From: Nitrospira japonica
GTDB lineage: Bacteria; Nitrospirota; Thermodesulfovibrionia; Thermodesulfovibrionales; SM23-35
Length of the DNA stretch: 56,353 nt
Assembly (NCBI GenBank): GCA_020725385.1
Contig: DYFC01000031.1
Coordinates: forward strand, 1-56,353
Direction: 5' to 3'
The position numbers and the translations under genes are program-made. Below are positions 27,996 through 37,400 of the stretch, piece after piece. Below the pieces are notes generated by a model. The model was not told the DNA's origin, ran no database searches, and saw nothing but the letters and a program-made list of their open reading frames with translations. How positions within the stretch are numbered: position 1 is the stretch's first letter; every line of letters starts with the position of its first letter.

Positions 27996-28579
27996 AAAAA
28001 ATAGCATTTATAGTAATATTCATTTTTATTCCTGGTGTTATATTTGCGGATTATACTGTAATCATGAAAAACGGTACAGAAGTTACAGGTATAAAATCTT
28101 ATAGTGAAAAAGGTGATGAAATATATTTGTATCTTGATACAGGTTATATGATTTTTCCAAAAAAGGACATTGAGGGTATTGAGGGATCCGAGGCAATTGA
28201 ACCCGAAGAATCTGAAATTAAGGTAGATTCAGAAAAAGTAGAAGGTCAGAATACAAGAGTTCCACAAAAATCCCCTGTAATTCAGGAACCGTCGGAAAAA
28301 AAGACTAAAGAAGTTGAGAAAACAAGACAGGATGAACTTGCAAATGAATATAAAAGTATAATGTCTGAAATTAGAGCACTTGAAGGGAGAGAAAATAATC
28401 TCGTTAACCAGATAAATGAAAAATCCGGGAAGCGCTTCAGCTATAATAAGATTCAGCTTATTCAACTTGAAAAGGAAATAGAACCATTGAATAACGAACT
28501 AAAAGAAGTAAGGAAGAAGAAAGCAGAATTAGTAGAAAGAAAAAAGAATATAGAAAATGAATTGCAGGAGATAAAATGA
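27992..28579 (+). CDS. Exported coiled-coil protein of unknown function
   Basis: The 195-residue protein has a clear signal peptide (MKKIAFIVIFIFIPGVIFA). It is followed by a small beta-rich domain (DYTVIMKNGTEVTGIKSYSE...GYMIFPKKDIEGIE) of the kind seen in short periplasmic proteins, then an acidic linker and a charged coiled coil (about 105-195, rich in E, K, L, R). It overlaps uvrC at its start and the PfkB kinase gene at its end, each by an ATGA. The location in a repair operon is probably incidental. Without a recognised family I assign only periplasmic location. Confidence 0.82.
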   Translation: MKKIAFIVIFIFIPGVIFADYTVIMKNGTEVTGIKSYSEKGDEIYLYLDTGYMIFPKKDIEGIEGSEAIEPEESEIKVDSEKVEGQNTRVPQKSPVIQEPSEKKTKEVEKTRQDELANEYKSIMSEIRALEGRENNLVNQINEKSGKRFSYNKIQLIQLEKEIEPLNNELKEVRKKKAELVERKKNIENELQEIK

Positions 28580-29508
28580 GAATATTGGTTTCTGGTTCGC
28601 TTGCATATGATAGGATAATGGATTTCCCTGGAAGATTTTCTGATTATATCCTGCCGGATAAGATACATATGTTGAATGTTTGTTTTAATGTTAATGGCCT
28701 TGTTGAGAAATATGGTGGTACTGCGGGCAATATTGCCTATACACTCAAATTATTGGAAGAAACTCCTTTTATAATCGCTACAATTGGTAAGGATTATCAT
28801 AATTATTTCAACTGGCTGAGTAAAAATAATATTTCGTCTGATGGCATAAAAATTATTAAGGATGAATTTACTGCCGGAGCTTATATAACAACAGATATAG
28901 CCGACAATCAAATAACCGGGTTCAATCCCGGTGCGATGAAATATCGATCTGAATACAATATCAATAGTAACAATTCTAATAATCATTTAGCTATTATTGC
29001 TCCGGGAAACATAGAAGATATGATAGATTATGCAAAACAGTGTAGAAATAGCGGTATTCCTTTTATATGTGATCCGGGGCAATCACTTTCAAAGTGGGAT
29101 TCAGAAAGCATAAAAGAATGGCTGAATGGTTCGCAAATTCTTATAACAAACGATTATGAACTTGAAATAATAATAAAAATGACCGGGCTTGGTAAAATGG
29201 ATTTATTGAATTTAACATCAGTAATAATTACAACATATGGTGAAAAAGGTTCGCATATTATAACGAGAGACACTGAAATAGATATACCACCTGCAAAAGT
29301 TGAAAAAGTTATTGATCCAACAGGTGCAGGTGATGCATACAGGGCAGGATTAATTAAAGGAATTGTTTCGGGGAAAAATATTGAAACATCAGCTAAGATG
29401 GGAGCTGTAGCATCTATCTTTGCCATTGAAAAATATGGAACCCAGGAACATTTTTTTAATTATAAAGAGTTTATTGAACGATATAAATGTAATTTTGGTG
29501 AATTATAA
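28576..29508 (+). CDS. PfkB-family carbohydrate/nucleoside kinase
   Basis: This 310-residue ribokinase-fold kinase has the N-terminal sugar-binding strand ILVSGSLAYDRIMDFPGRF. A Gly-Gly pair appears in EKYGGTAGNIAY, and the catalytic signature DPTGAGDAYRAGLIKG (Asp base in GAGD) lies near residues 238-253. The pattern of a missing lid and the sequence GFNPGAMKY are closer to the adenosine/nucleoside-kinase-like branch than to fructokinases, but the substrate cannot be fixed. It overlaps the preceding exported-protein gene by 4 bp and is the last gene of the uvrC operon, or is read on into the APH gene 38 bp later. Confidence 0.9.
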   Translation: MRILVSGSLAYDRIMDFPGRFSDYILPDKIHMLNVCFNVNGLVEKYGGTAGNIAYTLKLLEETPFIIATIGKDYHNYFNWLSKNNISSDGIKIIKDEFTAGAYITTDIADNQITGFNPGAMKYRSEYNINSNNSNNHLAIIAPGNIEDMIDYAKQCRNSGIPFICDPGQSLSKWDSESIKEWLNGSQILITNDYELEIIIKMTGLGKMDLLNLTSVIITTYGEKGSHIITRDTEIDIPPAKVEKVIDPTGAGDAYRAGLIKGIVSGKNIETSAKMGAVASIFAIEKYGTQEHFFNYKEFIERYKCNFGEL

Positions 29509-29546
29509 AAAATCTAATATATAACTTACGGGCTAATTAAACAAAC

Positions 29547-30674
29547 ATGATTAATGAAGCCTCCATAAAATCCTATCTAAAAGAAAATTTCAAAAGAGTA
29601 CATGATATTAAAATACATAAACTTGGCTCGGGAGTACAGGGTTCTGGCTTTCTAATTGAAATAGAATTGCCAGAAGGTCTGAAATCATATGTTATAAAAA
29701 CCCTTAATTCTGAAGGATTAGGACATGATTATCCTTCTGACAGAGCTTCAGTGTTTTTGCTTGACCTTGATGAATTCAAAAATCTTCCCAAACATGTCAA
29801 AGCCATTGATGTTCTTGCTGAAATGACTGATGGAAGCATTAAATCAATTGGAGGAGGAAAAGAATATTATCTATTGATGGAACGGGCTGAAGGAATTGAT
29901 TATTTTAATGATTTAAAAAAATTTTCGAAAAAGAAAGAACTGGATGAAATTGATATAAAAAAGATAAAGACCATGACAAGCTATCTTGCTAATATTCATT
30001 CTGAAAAAAAAGAATCAAAGACACTATACTGGAGAAAACTCAGGGATACTGTAGGACATGGAGAATGTTTAATGGGGGTATTTGATTCATATCCTGATGG
30101 AGTTTTAACCTATGATGAAATGTCCGATATTATAAAAAAATCTGTAGATTGGATAGCAAAGCTTAAGCCTAAATATAGAAGACTTGCATGCATACATGGA
30201 GATTTTCACCCCGGTAATATATGGTTCATTAATAAAAATACAACTTTGAATACCGGAGTGAAGGTGAGGGGGGGTAGTGTTACAACAAACTATACAAGCA
30301 CAAAAGAGCTTAAGAAAAATGTTGACTTTATTTTGCTTGATAGAAGCAGGGGCCCCTGGGGTGAACCTGCTGATGATGTGACAGCTTTGGCTATAAATTA
30401 TATATTTTTTTCAATAATGAATCACAATAAAATTAAAGGAGCTTATAATCAGGGATTACAGATGTTTTTTGATGAATATATTAGAGCATCGGGAGATGGG
30501 GAAATAACTTCGGTAGCAGCCTTGTTTTTTGCATTCAGGGGTGTTGTTGTTGCTAACCCTTTATTTTATCCCGAACTTTCATCAGAACAGAGAAGACTTA
30601 TATTCAATTTTGTGCATAATGTTCTTGATGACGAGGATTTTAACTATAAAAAGGCTCAAGAATATTTAAATTAA
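29547..30674 (+). CDS. Aminoglycoside-phosphotransferase-fold kinase of unknown substrate
   Basis: The 375-residue protein has the APH/choline-kinase fold: a nucleotide-binding N-lobe (KLGSGVQGSGFLIEIE, Lys in YVIKTL), Brenner-type catalytic loop HGDFHPGNIW and the metal-binding Asp in FILLDRSRGPWGEPADD. Between these two motifs there is an unusual insertion of about 30 residues (NTGVKVRGGSVTTNYTSTKE), where relatives usually have a short turn; its DNA contains a run of seven G. Relatives often phosphorylate small alcohols or sugars, and antibiotic resistance should not be inferred. It is followed by a convergent PAS gene. Confidence 0.85.
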   Translation: MINEASIKSYLKENFKRVHDIKIHKLGSGVQGSGFLIEIELPEGLKSYVIKTLNSEGLGHDYPSDRASVFLLDLDEFKNLPKHVKAIDVLAEMTDGSIKSIGGGKEYYLLMERAEGIDYFNDLKKFSKKKELDEIDIKKIKTMTSYLANIHSEKKESKTLYWRKLRDTVGHGECLMGVFDSYPDGVLTYDEMSDIIKKSVDWIAKLKPKYRRLACIHGDFHPGNIWFINKNTTLNTGVKVRGGSVTTNYTSTKELKKNVDFILLDRSRGPWGEPADDVTALAINYIFFSIMNHNKIKGAYNQGLQMFFDEYIRASGDGEITSVAALFFAFRGVVVANPLFYPELSSEQRRLIFNFVHNVLDDEDFNYKKAQEYLN

Positions 30675-30690
30675 ATAACCTGTATTTTGT

Positions 30691-31227
30691 TTAAACATTC
30701 ATCTCAAATACTGTCGCGAAATGCTTGACCTTTTTCCTTAGAAATTCTTCGCTTTTACGCAAAGCTTCAATAGCCTGTTTTCTTTCAGTAATGTCTAAGA
30801 CAGAAGCAACTCTTTTTTTGCCATCAGAAAGTAAATCAATCATGATAAGAATGTCTTTAATTTTCCCGTCTTTATCATAAAACTGGGATTCGTAACTTTT
30901 TGGAGCAATATCGGGCTCAATACTGCGTAAGCGATGGTATTCTTTCATTCTTTCAATTTCATGTTCAGGAACGAACTCTGTCCATTTCTTTTTATTTTCA
31001 ATTTCTTGTTTTGAATATCCTGAAAGTTTTTCCGCTTCAGGATTAATCAGACGAATTGTCATATCTTCATCAATGATAATTGTAGGAATCGCCATTTTAT
31101 CAAAAATATCCCTATAAAATTTGTAAGAATTATTTGGATTTTTTTTAGTATGAGAGCTTTTTATCGGTTTACTTTTAATCTTATTTTCTATTTTTTTAGA
31201 TTTTTTGTTTTTAGCTGTTGTTCTCAT
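30691..31227 (-). CDS. PAS-domain protein without output domain
   Basis: A 178-residue soluble protein has a Lys/Ser/Asn-rich N-terminal tail (1-35) and one PAS domain (about 40-158; IPTIIIDEDMTIRLINPEAE, SGYSKQEIE, then VASVLDITERKQAIEALRK). After the usual PAC-end helix it stops at FATVFEMNV, so no kinase, GGDEF or other effector follows. It may be a stand-alone sensor partner or the remains of a longer histidine kinase; no coding remnant of a kinase is visible downstream, where the convergent APH gene lies 16 bp away. The start ATG at 31227 is the only good one and has no strong ribosome site. Confidence 0.8.
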   Translation of the reverse strand: MRTTAKNKKSKKIENKIKSKPIKSSHTKKNPNNSYKFYRDIFDKMAIPTIIIDEDMTIRLINPEAEKLSGYSKQEIENKKKWTEFVPEHEIERMKEYHRLRSIEPDIAPKSYESQFYDKDGKIKDILIMIDLLSDGKKRVASVLDITERKQAIEALRKSEEFLRKKVKHFATVFEMNV

Positions 31228-31343
31228 AACGAAACTCCATTTATTAATTGCTAAATATTTCTGAATTAGTATAGAACAAAATCAAAAAAATTTAAATAAT
31301 GTAAAGTTAGAACTGTATAATAAAAAAATTTTTCTTGTTGACT

Positions 31344-31352
31344 TGATATAAT
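31344..31352 (+). promoter_or_regulatory. Extended -10 promoter of the small gene at 31382
   Basis: TGATATAAT is a perfect extended -10 (TG-n-TATAAT) with no convincing -35. The expected start at about 31359 leaves a short leader holding AAGGAGG. Confidence 0.5.
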
Positions 31353-31381
31353 TTAAAAAATAATGGAAGGAGGAAAATAAT

Positions 31382-31561
31382 ATGAAAATCGAACTCGAGG
31401 GTTCTTTATTAAAGATGATTCCTGAAAATGAAAGAGAGAAGGGGGAATTAAACCAGCTATGGAATATTATTATAGATTGTGTCGCTTATAATAAAAAGCT
31501 TGTGCCTGTTGGACAATATATACCCGGAATTAATGAAGTTGCAACTTTTAATATAGAGTAA
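31382..31561 (+). CDS. Small protein of unknown function (59 aa)
   Basis: This short gene lies in the space between the PAS and PDO genes. ATG at 31382 is preceded by GGAAGGAGG at optimal distance and by an extended -10 promoter. The product begins MKIELEGSLLKMIPENER, contains GELNQLWNIIIDC and ends ...YIPGINEVATFNIE. The beta-like N-terminus and Gly/Pro turns resemble small beta-grasp (MoaD/ThiS-like) proteins in size, but it lacks the C-terminal Gly-Gly, so that identity is not supported. It has one Cys and no signal peptide. The real ribosome site and promoter make it a likely gene; the role is unknown. Confidence 0.7.
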   Translation: MKIELEGSLLKMIPENEREKGELNQLWNIIIDCVAYNKKLVPVGQYIPGINEVATFNIE

Positions 31562-31628
31562 TTTATATTCTGGAAAGTGAGATTCAGTTATGATGTAAGT
31601 TGTTCGAATAATATTTTAAAGAGAGATA

Positions 31629-32267
31629 TCATTTGCCTATTACTTTTAAGATTTCATTCAGGAAATCTGTTTCCGGAGGGGCTCCCGGTATAAAATGATT
31701 TTTATTAATGATTATGAATGGATAACTCTGTACATTGTATTTTACAACAAGATTCGGAAATTCAATCAGATCGATCATATCTGATACAATATTCTCATTC
31801 ATCATCGCAAAACGATGGGCTGTACGTACTGCTATTGCGCAATAAGGACAGGTAGGGGAAGTTAATACTTCAATATGTACGGGCTGGTCAACTTTTGAAA
31901 GATTATTTAAGACATTTTGCGGAAGGAAAGTTTTACGTTTACTGACATCAATAATGTCTTCAATTAAACTTGTAAATTCATACCCTACAGGTAACCCGAA
32001 AAACCGTATCCCATAATCGCGGTCCCCGAGAATTATAGTAGCCGGGATTTTATCAACATTATATTTCTTAACATAATCAGCGTCTTTCACGAAATCATAT
32101 ATTTCAATAGAAATTTTTTCTGATAGTGCTTTTACTTCTTCAAGAAGCTCTCTGTTCATTTTGCAGAATTGACATTCAAATTCCTGAGTAAATGTAATTA
32201 TTTTCACTTCGTGTTCTAATGATTTGAATAAAGTCAGAATCTGGTTTTTATCTTTTTCCTGTATCAT
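31629..32267 (-). CDS. Protein disulfide oxidoreductase (two thioredoxin folds)
   Basis: This 212-residue protein fuses two thioredoxin/glutaredoxin-like units. Unit 1 has the active-site motif CQFC (Cys32, Cys35) and cis-Pro in KIPATIIL. Unit 2 has CPYC (Cys140, Cys143) and cis-Pro in QSYPFIIIN. This is the layout of the PDO family, common in thermophilic archaea and some anaerobic bacteria, where it acts as a glutaredoxin-like electron carrier reduced by thioredoxin reductase. Its gene follows the TrxB gene by 6 bp, so the two form a matched redox pair. It is cytosolic with no signal peptide. Confidence 0.92.
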   Translation of the reverse strand: MIQEKDKNQILTLFKSLEHEVKIITFTQEFECQFCKMNRELLEEVKALSEKISIEIYDFVKDADYVKKYNVDKIPATIILGDRDYGIRFFGLPVGYEFTSLIEDIIDVSKRKTFLPQNVLNNLSKVDQPVHIEVLTSPTCPYCAIAVRTAHRFAMMNENIVSDMIDLIEFPNLVVKYNVQSYPFIIINKNHFIPGAPPETDFLNEILKVIGK

Positions 32268-32273
32268 TGTTCT

Positions 32274-33263
32274 TTATGTTTTTGATGTTAATGTAAGAAA
32301 TTCATAAGCGGATAAAGCTGCCTTTGCCCCTTCACCTGCGGATATTATTATCTGTTTATGCGGTATTGAGGTAACATCTCCGGCAGCAAAAAATCCCGGT
32401 ACATTTGTACGGCAAACGCAATCTACAATAATCTCACCTTTTTCGTTGAGATTCACAAGATTTCTGACAGGATCCGAGTTTGGCAAATTGCCTATCTCAA
32501 TAAATACGCCGTCAACCGGTATTATTTTTTCTTCGTTAGTTTTAAGATTTCTTAAGGTAACAGACTCAACTTTGTCTTTTCCGTTTATACCCGTTAATTC
32601 GTGGAGTTCGAGAAACTGAACGTTCTTGTAGTTTTTTAACCTTTGTATGAGTATTTCATCTGCCTGCCATCCTTTTGCAAGATTAACAAGAATGATTTCA
32701 GCGTTGCCCCTTGAAAGATCAAGTGCTGTTGTAAATGCAGAATTGCCTCCTCCTACAACCATGACCTTTTTATTTACAAAAAGAGGTGCATCACATATTG
32801 AACAATACGAAACACCCCTGCCTGTTAATTCTTTCTCTCCGGGTATGGCAAGACGTTTGTGATGCTCGCCTGTGGCAAAAATAACTGATTTTCCAGAAAA
32901 ACTTGTTCCGTCTTTCATAATAACACCAAAGATGTTTTCTTTTTTTATCACTTCATTAACAGCTATACCGGTATTAATAGGTAAATTAAAAGTCTTAACA
33001 TGTTCTTCAAACCTTGCAGTGAGTTCATTTGAATTTATATTTTGAAAACCTAAGTAATTTTCTACTTCTGAAGTCTCTTTTACCTGCCCTCCAAAATCTA
33101 TTGTGATAATGGCAATATTAAGCATTTTCCTGGCTGCGTATATCGCAGCACTCATAGCAGCAGGACCTCCTCCGATAATAAGAACGTCATATATTATATT
33201 CCGATCAGGTGTTTTCAGTTCAGCAAGTAAAGATGTATTAAGGAAAATTTCCGGAAATTCCAT
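32274..33263 (-). CDS. trxB: Thioredoxin reductase
   Basis: This flavin- and NAD(P)H-dependent reductase has 329 residues. The FAD site is near residues 27-44 (VLIIGGGPAAMSAAIYAAR), the redox pair is Cys154/Cys157 (YCSICDAP), and the second nucleotide site is VMVVGGGNSAFTTAL. The end is the family pattern PGFFAAGDVTSIPHKQ, followed by SAGEGAKAALSAYEFL. Ser replaces the more usual Ala/Thr in the CATC-type motif, which is tolerated in PDO-linked reductases. A ribosome site AGGA precedes the ATG. The partner is the PDO gene immediately downstream. An N-terminal extension of about 20 residues precedes the FAD fold. Confidence 0.93.
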   Translation of the reverse strand: MEFPEIFLNTSLLAELKTPDRNIIYDVLIIGGGPAAMSAAIYAARKMLNIAIITIDFGGQVKETSEVENYLGFQNINSNELTARFEEHVKTFNLPINTGIAVNEVIKKENIFGVIMKDGTSFSGKSVIFATGEHHKRLAIPGEKELTGRGVSYCSICDAPLFVNKKVMVVGGGNSAFTTALDLSRGNAEIILVNLAKGWQADEILIQRLKNYKNVQFLELHELTGINGKDKVESVTLRNLKTNEEKIIPVDGVFIEIGNLPNSDPVRNLVNLNEKGEIIVDCVCRTNVPGFFAAGDVTSIPHKQIIISAGEGAKAALSAYEFLTLTSKT

Positions 33264-33369
33264 AAGATAGTTCCTAAATATAAAAATGATTAAACATTAG
33301 TTTATATTTTATCATAGTAATTTTAAAAAACTAAATGTTATTAAAATTTACTTTTAATCCTTAATTTCA

Positions 33370-33425
33370 TAAAGATTTTTAAATGAGGCAATGAATCGCT
33401 TTCGTAAAGATTTTTGATGAGGCAA
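33370..33425. repeat. Tandem direct repeat upstream of the crystallin gene
   Basis: TAAAGATTTTTAAATGAGGC (from 33370) and TAAAGATTTTTGATGAGGCA (from 33405) are near-identical copies 35 bp apart. The second copy ends 9 bp before the -35 box. They are likely activator or repressor sites. Confidence 0.55.
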
Positions 33426-33434
33426 TTCGTGGTA

Positions 33435-33464
33435 TTGACAGATGAGAATGTTTTTTTGTATATT
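33435..33464 (+). promoter_or_regulatory. Sigma-70 promoter of the crystallin gene
   Basis: A perfect TTGACA (33435-33440), an 18-base spacer and TATATT (33459-33464) give a start near 33471, 22 bases before the ATG. Confidence 0.75.
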
Positions 33465-33492
33465 TTCCTTAAAAAAAAGGAGGTGTCCAAAT

Positions 33493-33894
33493 ATGAAGCA
33501 AAAATATTGGGTTTCGTTCATTATTTTTTTAGTAATTTTGTCATTTTTTGTATCCTTAGCATCCGCAGGATGGAACTCTTCTACTAAAGTGTTTACTCCT
33601 GGGGAAGGACAAGTAGTACTCTACGATAACTATTGTAGCGGAGAACCTTTCCTTGTTCTCGGGATTGGTGAAACTCCTGATCTAAGAACAATCGGTGCAC
33701 CGAATGTACAAACAGCTAATTGGAATGACCGCGCAAGTTGCTTATATGTTGGACCTAATACAAAAATTACAGTTTATCAACACATAAATTATGGTGGAAG
33801 CAGCAAAGTATTTTACCCTGGACTTTATTGTCTTAAATCAGATTGGTGGGATAATTCTATAAGTTCTTGCAAGGTTGATTATTATTATCAATAG
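33493..33894 (+). CDS. Secreted beta/gamma-crystallin-like protein
   Basis: The 133-residue product has a signal peptide (MKQKYWVSFIIFLVILSFFVS...ASA) and one crystallin-type beta-sandwich with two Greek keys. The calcium-binding pattern (N/D)(N/D)-x-x-(S/T)S appears as NDRASC and as DNSISS (WWDNSISS), with ITVYQHINYGGSSKVFY between them. Five cysteines in the mature part suggest disulfides. An upstream ATG at 33442 would overlap the promoter; AAGGAGG just before 33493 fixes the start. Bacterial proteins of this kind bind calcium and are often stress or envelope proteins. It stands alone with its own promoter, tandem repeat and terminator. Confidence 0.85.
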   Translation: MKQKYWVSFIIFLVILSFFVSLASAGWNSSTKVFTPGEGQVVLYDNYCSGEPFLVLGIGETPDLRTIGAPNVQTANWNDRASCLYVGPNTKITVYQHINYGGSSKVFYPGLYCLKSDWWDNSISSCKVDYYYQ

Positions 33895-33971
33895 AAAGTA
33901 TAGAAAAAAATTGTCCCATTTATATACATTTGCTGTTTTAGTTCGGCACAAAATAGACGTTTACCAGAATT

Positions 33972-34008
33972 AAGTCATGACGTTTTTTAGAACGTCGTGA
34001 CTTTCTAA
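33972..34008 (+). terminator. Stem-loop after the crystallin gene
   Basis: A 13-bp stem, AAGTCATGACGTT (33972-33984) with 33991-34003 (one G-T pair), has a 6-base loop. It is followed by TTTCTAAATATT, a weak U-tract. It lies 77 bp after the stop. Confidence 0.6.
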
Positions 34009-34409
34009 ATATTAATTAAATATACAGAAGAAAATTCAATTTTACTATCTCTGGATAATATTAATAATTTTGAGAAAATTCATTTAGAGTTTTTATTTTT
34101 TACTGAATTTATTTTATGTAACTTAATGCATCATATACAATTCTCTCGATGCTCTGAGCGTGATTAAAAAGCTCACGTGCCTTTTTTACTCCTTACTTCC
34201 TTGAAGACCCTTTCTGTTGCATTTGTATCCCTATGCTTTTTCTATTTTTTCTTTGCTTTTTCTATTTTTCCTTGCTTCACACTCTGTGTCTGTTAACTCT
34301 GGATATAAAGCTGTGCAATGTTTTCATAATAATTTTATAACAGACAATGATTAATGTTTGATGGATAACGGATAATGCAGTTTTTGGTTTCAGGTGTTAA
34401 AATTATATA
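34009..34409. other. Gene-free stretch before gltB
   Basis: I find no open frame with a ribosome site here. The interval contains a T- and CTTT-rich tract with degenerate units of CTTTTTCTAT/TTTGC (about 34190-34290) and a weak GAGC...GCTC hairpin near 34155. No recognisable riboswitch or promoter for gltB stands out. Confidence 0.5.
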
Positions 34410-37400
34410 ATGTACAACATTATAAATAAATCGGGTTCATGCGGTGTTGGTTTTGTATGTAATACAAAAGGACTTAAAAGCCATCAGATAGTAAAATGGG
34501 GGATAGAGGCTGTTAAAAATCTTACCCACAGGGGAGCTGTCGGAGCAGATGGTAAGACAGGAGATGGTGCAGGCATTCTTTTTCAACTTCCACAAAAATT
34601 TTTTCTAAAACAAATTGATAAAGCTAAAGTAGAGATTTCAAATATAGATAATATTGCAGTTGGTGCTTTCTTTCTAAAAAAAGAATGTGAAAGCAAAATT
34701 GAAGATATATTTAAATCTCGTTTGATTGAACCAATAATCTGGAGGCTTGTTCCCACAAATGATAATGCATTAGGAAAATCTGCTTTATCCACAAAACCTG
34801 TAATTAAGCATCTTATTCTTGATATGAAAGATATTGAGCCTGACAAAAGAGAACTCTCTCTTTATATTGCCAGAAAGCACCTTGAAAAAGAATTGGGTGA
34901 ACAAGCATACATCTGTTCTTTATCTTGTAAAACAATTGTTTACAAAGGAATGCTTGTAGCTACACATCTTGAAGAATTCTATCCTGATTTACAGAATGAA
35001 GATATGGAATCTGCTTTTTGTTTGTTTCATCAAAGATTCTCAACCAATACATTTCCTGACTGGGCACTCGCACAGCCATTTAGAATTCTTGCACATAATG
35101 GTGAAATAAATACTATACAAGGTAATAGAAACTGGATAAAAGCCATTGAACCTGATTTATGGCACAATATTTTTGGAGATGATAATGAATTACTCTCACC
35201 TGTAATTTCAGATGAAGAAAGTGATTCTTCATCTCTTGATAGAGTTATCGAGTTGCTTTTACATTCAGGCTATCCAATAGAAAATGCAATAAATCTCTGT
35301 ATTCCTCCTGCGTGGGAATGTTGCGATTTGAATAATTCAGATGAAAGACAAAAAGCTGAAGCATTTTTTACTTTCCAGTCATATTTGATGAAACCATGGG
35401 ATGGACCTGCTGCAATAGTTCTTACCGATGGCGATAAAGTTTGTGCACATCTCGATAGAAATGGATTGAGACCGATTAGATATACATATACTGAAGACAA
35501 TGTATTGGTATTGGGTTCTGAGGCTGGAATGATTAATTTAGGAAACAGAAGAATAACTAAAAGAGAAAGAATGTTTCCCGGGAGTACAATTTTGATTGAT
35601 ACCATAAAAGGTAAGATTCTTGAGACAAATGAGATTATAAACAATCTTTCATCTTCAAAACCTTACAAAGAATGGGTAGAAAATTATTCAATAAAATCGG
35701 ATAATGTCGAAATCAATGAACCTAAAAATACTATTAGTTTAAACAGAAATTTGATAGCTTTTGGATATAGTAAAGAGGAAATAGATTTTAATCTTAAAAA
35801 TATGGCGTTGAAAGCTAAAGAACCAACTTATTCCATGGGAGATGATACCCCTTTGCCTTCATTATCTGAGAAACCACAGCTGTTATTTAGATATTTCAAA
35901 CAAAGGTTTTCCCAGGTTACAAATCCTCCAATAGATTATATTCGTGAAAGAATGGTTATGTCATTGAGAATGAATATAGGCTATAAAAGAAATTTTCTTG
36001 TTGAAACACCTTTACATGCAAAAAGATACAGACTCGATAGCCCTGTTTTATTAGAAAATGATTTTGAAAATATTCTCAAACTTAAAAAAATGAAACCGGT
36101 GAAGGTTTCAATTGTATTTCCGAAGAGAAATCCTGCAATAAAACTTGCTGATGCAGTAGCCGAAATGCAAAAAAAAGTTATATCGGCAGTAAAGAATGGA
36201 GCAGAAATAGTAATACTTTCAGACATAGATATTTCAAATACAATGATGGCAATTCCGAGTCTTCTTGCTGTATCTGCTTCTTTTGAAGCAATGCTGTCCG
36301 AAGGACTTGCTAATCGAGCAAGCTTAATTATTGAAACTGGAGAGGCAAGAGATTCTCACCATATCGCAGCGCTTATCAGTTATAATGCTTCAGCAGTTTA
36401 TCCATATCTTGCTCTTGAAAATATTAAAGATATGTGTAAAAAAGGAGAAATAGGAATTACGTATAAGGAAGCATCGGAAAACTATCGAGATGCACTTGAA
36501 GACGGCTTATTAAGAGTAATTTCAAGATTGGGCATATCAACATTAAGTTCTTATTATGGTTCACATTTATTTGATACTATTTGTCTTAATAAGGATTTTG
36601 TTGATAAATATTTTCCAAATACAAATGTAACCCTTGAATCCGATGGAATTGAAGAAATAGAAAAATCACTTATTTTAAGACACAATGCAGGTTTTGATTC
36701 AGATGACCCTGTGCTTGAAAATGAAGGTACTATAAAATTCAGAAAAGGAGGAGAAAAACACGCTTGGGCTCCTCCATCTATAGTTGTACTTCACAAATCA
36801 ATTAGGAGTAAAGATAGAGATATTTATCGTGAATTTTCAGATTCAACAAATAAAGAAGCTTTGTTTATAAGGCATCTTCTGGATTATAAAAAAGGTAATA
36901 GTATAGATATAGATAAAGTTGAAACAGAAGAAAATATATTGAAAAGATTTTTTTCAGGAGCAATGTCGATAGGTGCGCTATCTCCTGAAGCCCATGAAAC
37001 AATAGCAGAAGCATGTAATACACTTGGAATCAGAAGCAATAGCGGAGAGGGAGGAGAAGATCCTGCAAGATATAATACCATTAAAAACAGCTCAATAAAA
37101 CAAATAGCTTCAGGCAGATTTGGTGTAACACCCGCATATCTTGCTTCAGCCAATGAACTTGAGATAAAAATGGCTCAGGGTGCAAAACCCGGCGAGGGTG
37201 GACATCTTCCACCTGAGAAGGTTACAGAATATATTGCAAGACTCAGATATTGTGTGCCGGGAACTGTATTAATCTCACCACCTCCCCATCACGATATTTA
37301 TTCCATAGAGGACCTTGCGCAACTTATTAATGATCTAAAGGAAGCAAATCCTCTGGCAAGGATATGTGTGAAACTTGTTTCTGAGGCTGGTGTTGGTACG

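Noticed and set aside
29547..30674. Antibiotic-resistance kinase
   Set aside because: The APH fold is shared by many metabolic kinases and the context has no resistance genes.
30691..31227. Frameshifted histidine kinase
   Set aside because: The PAS frame ends cleanly and no kinase motifs follow in any frame before the convergent gene, so it is not a simple frameshift.
31338..31352. TTGACT next to TATAAT before the small gene as a -35/-10 pair
   Set aside because: The spacing is three bases; only the extended -10 reading is acceptable.
33442..33492. Upstream ATG that would extend the crystallin protein by 17 residues
   Set aside because: It lies inside the promoter (TTGACA at 33435, TATATT at 33459) and would spoil the signal peptide; a strong ribosome site supports 33493.
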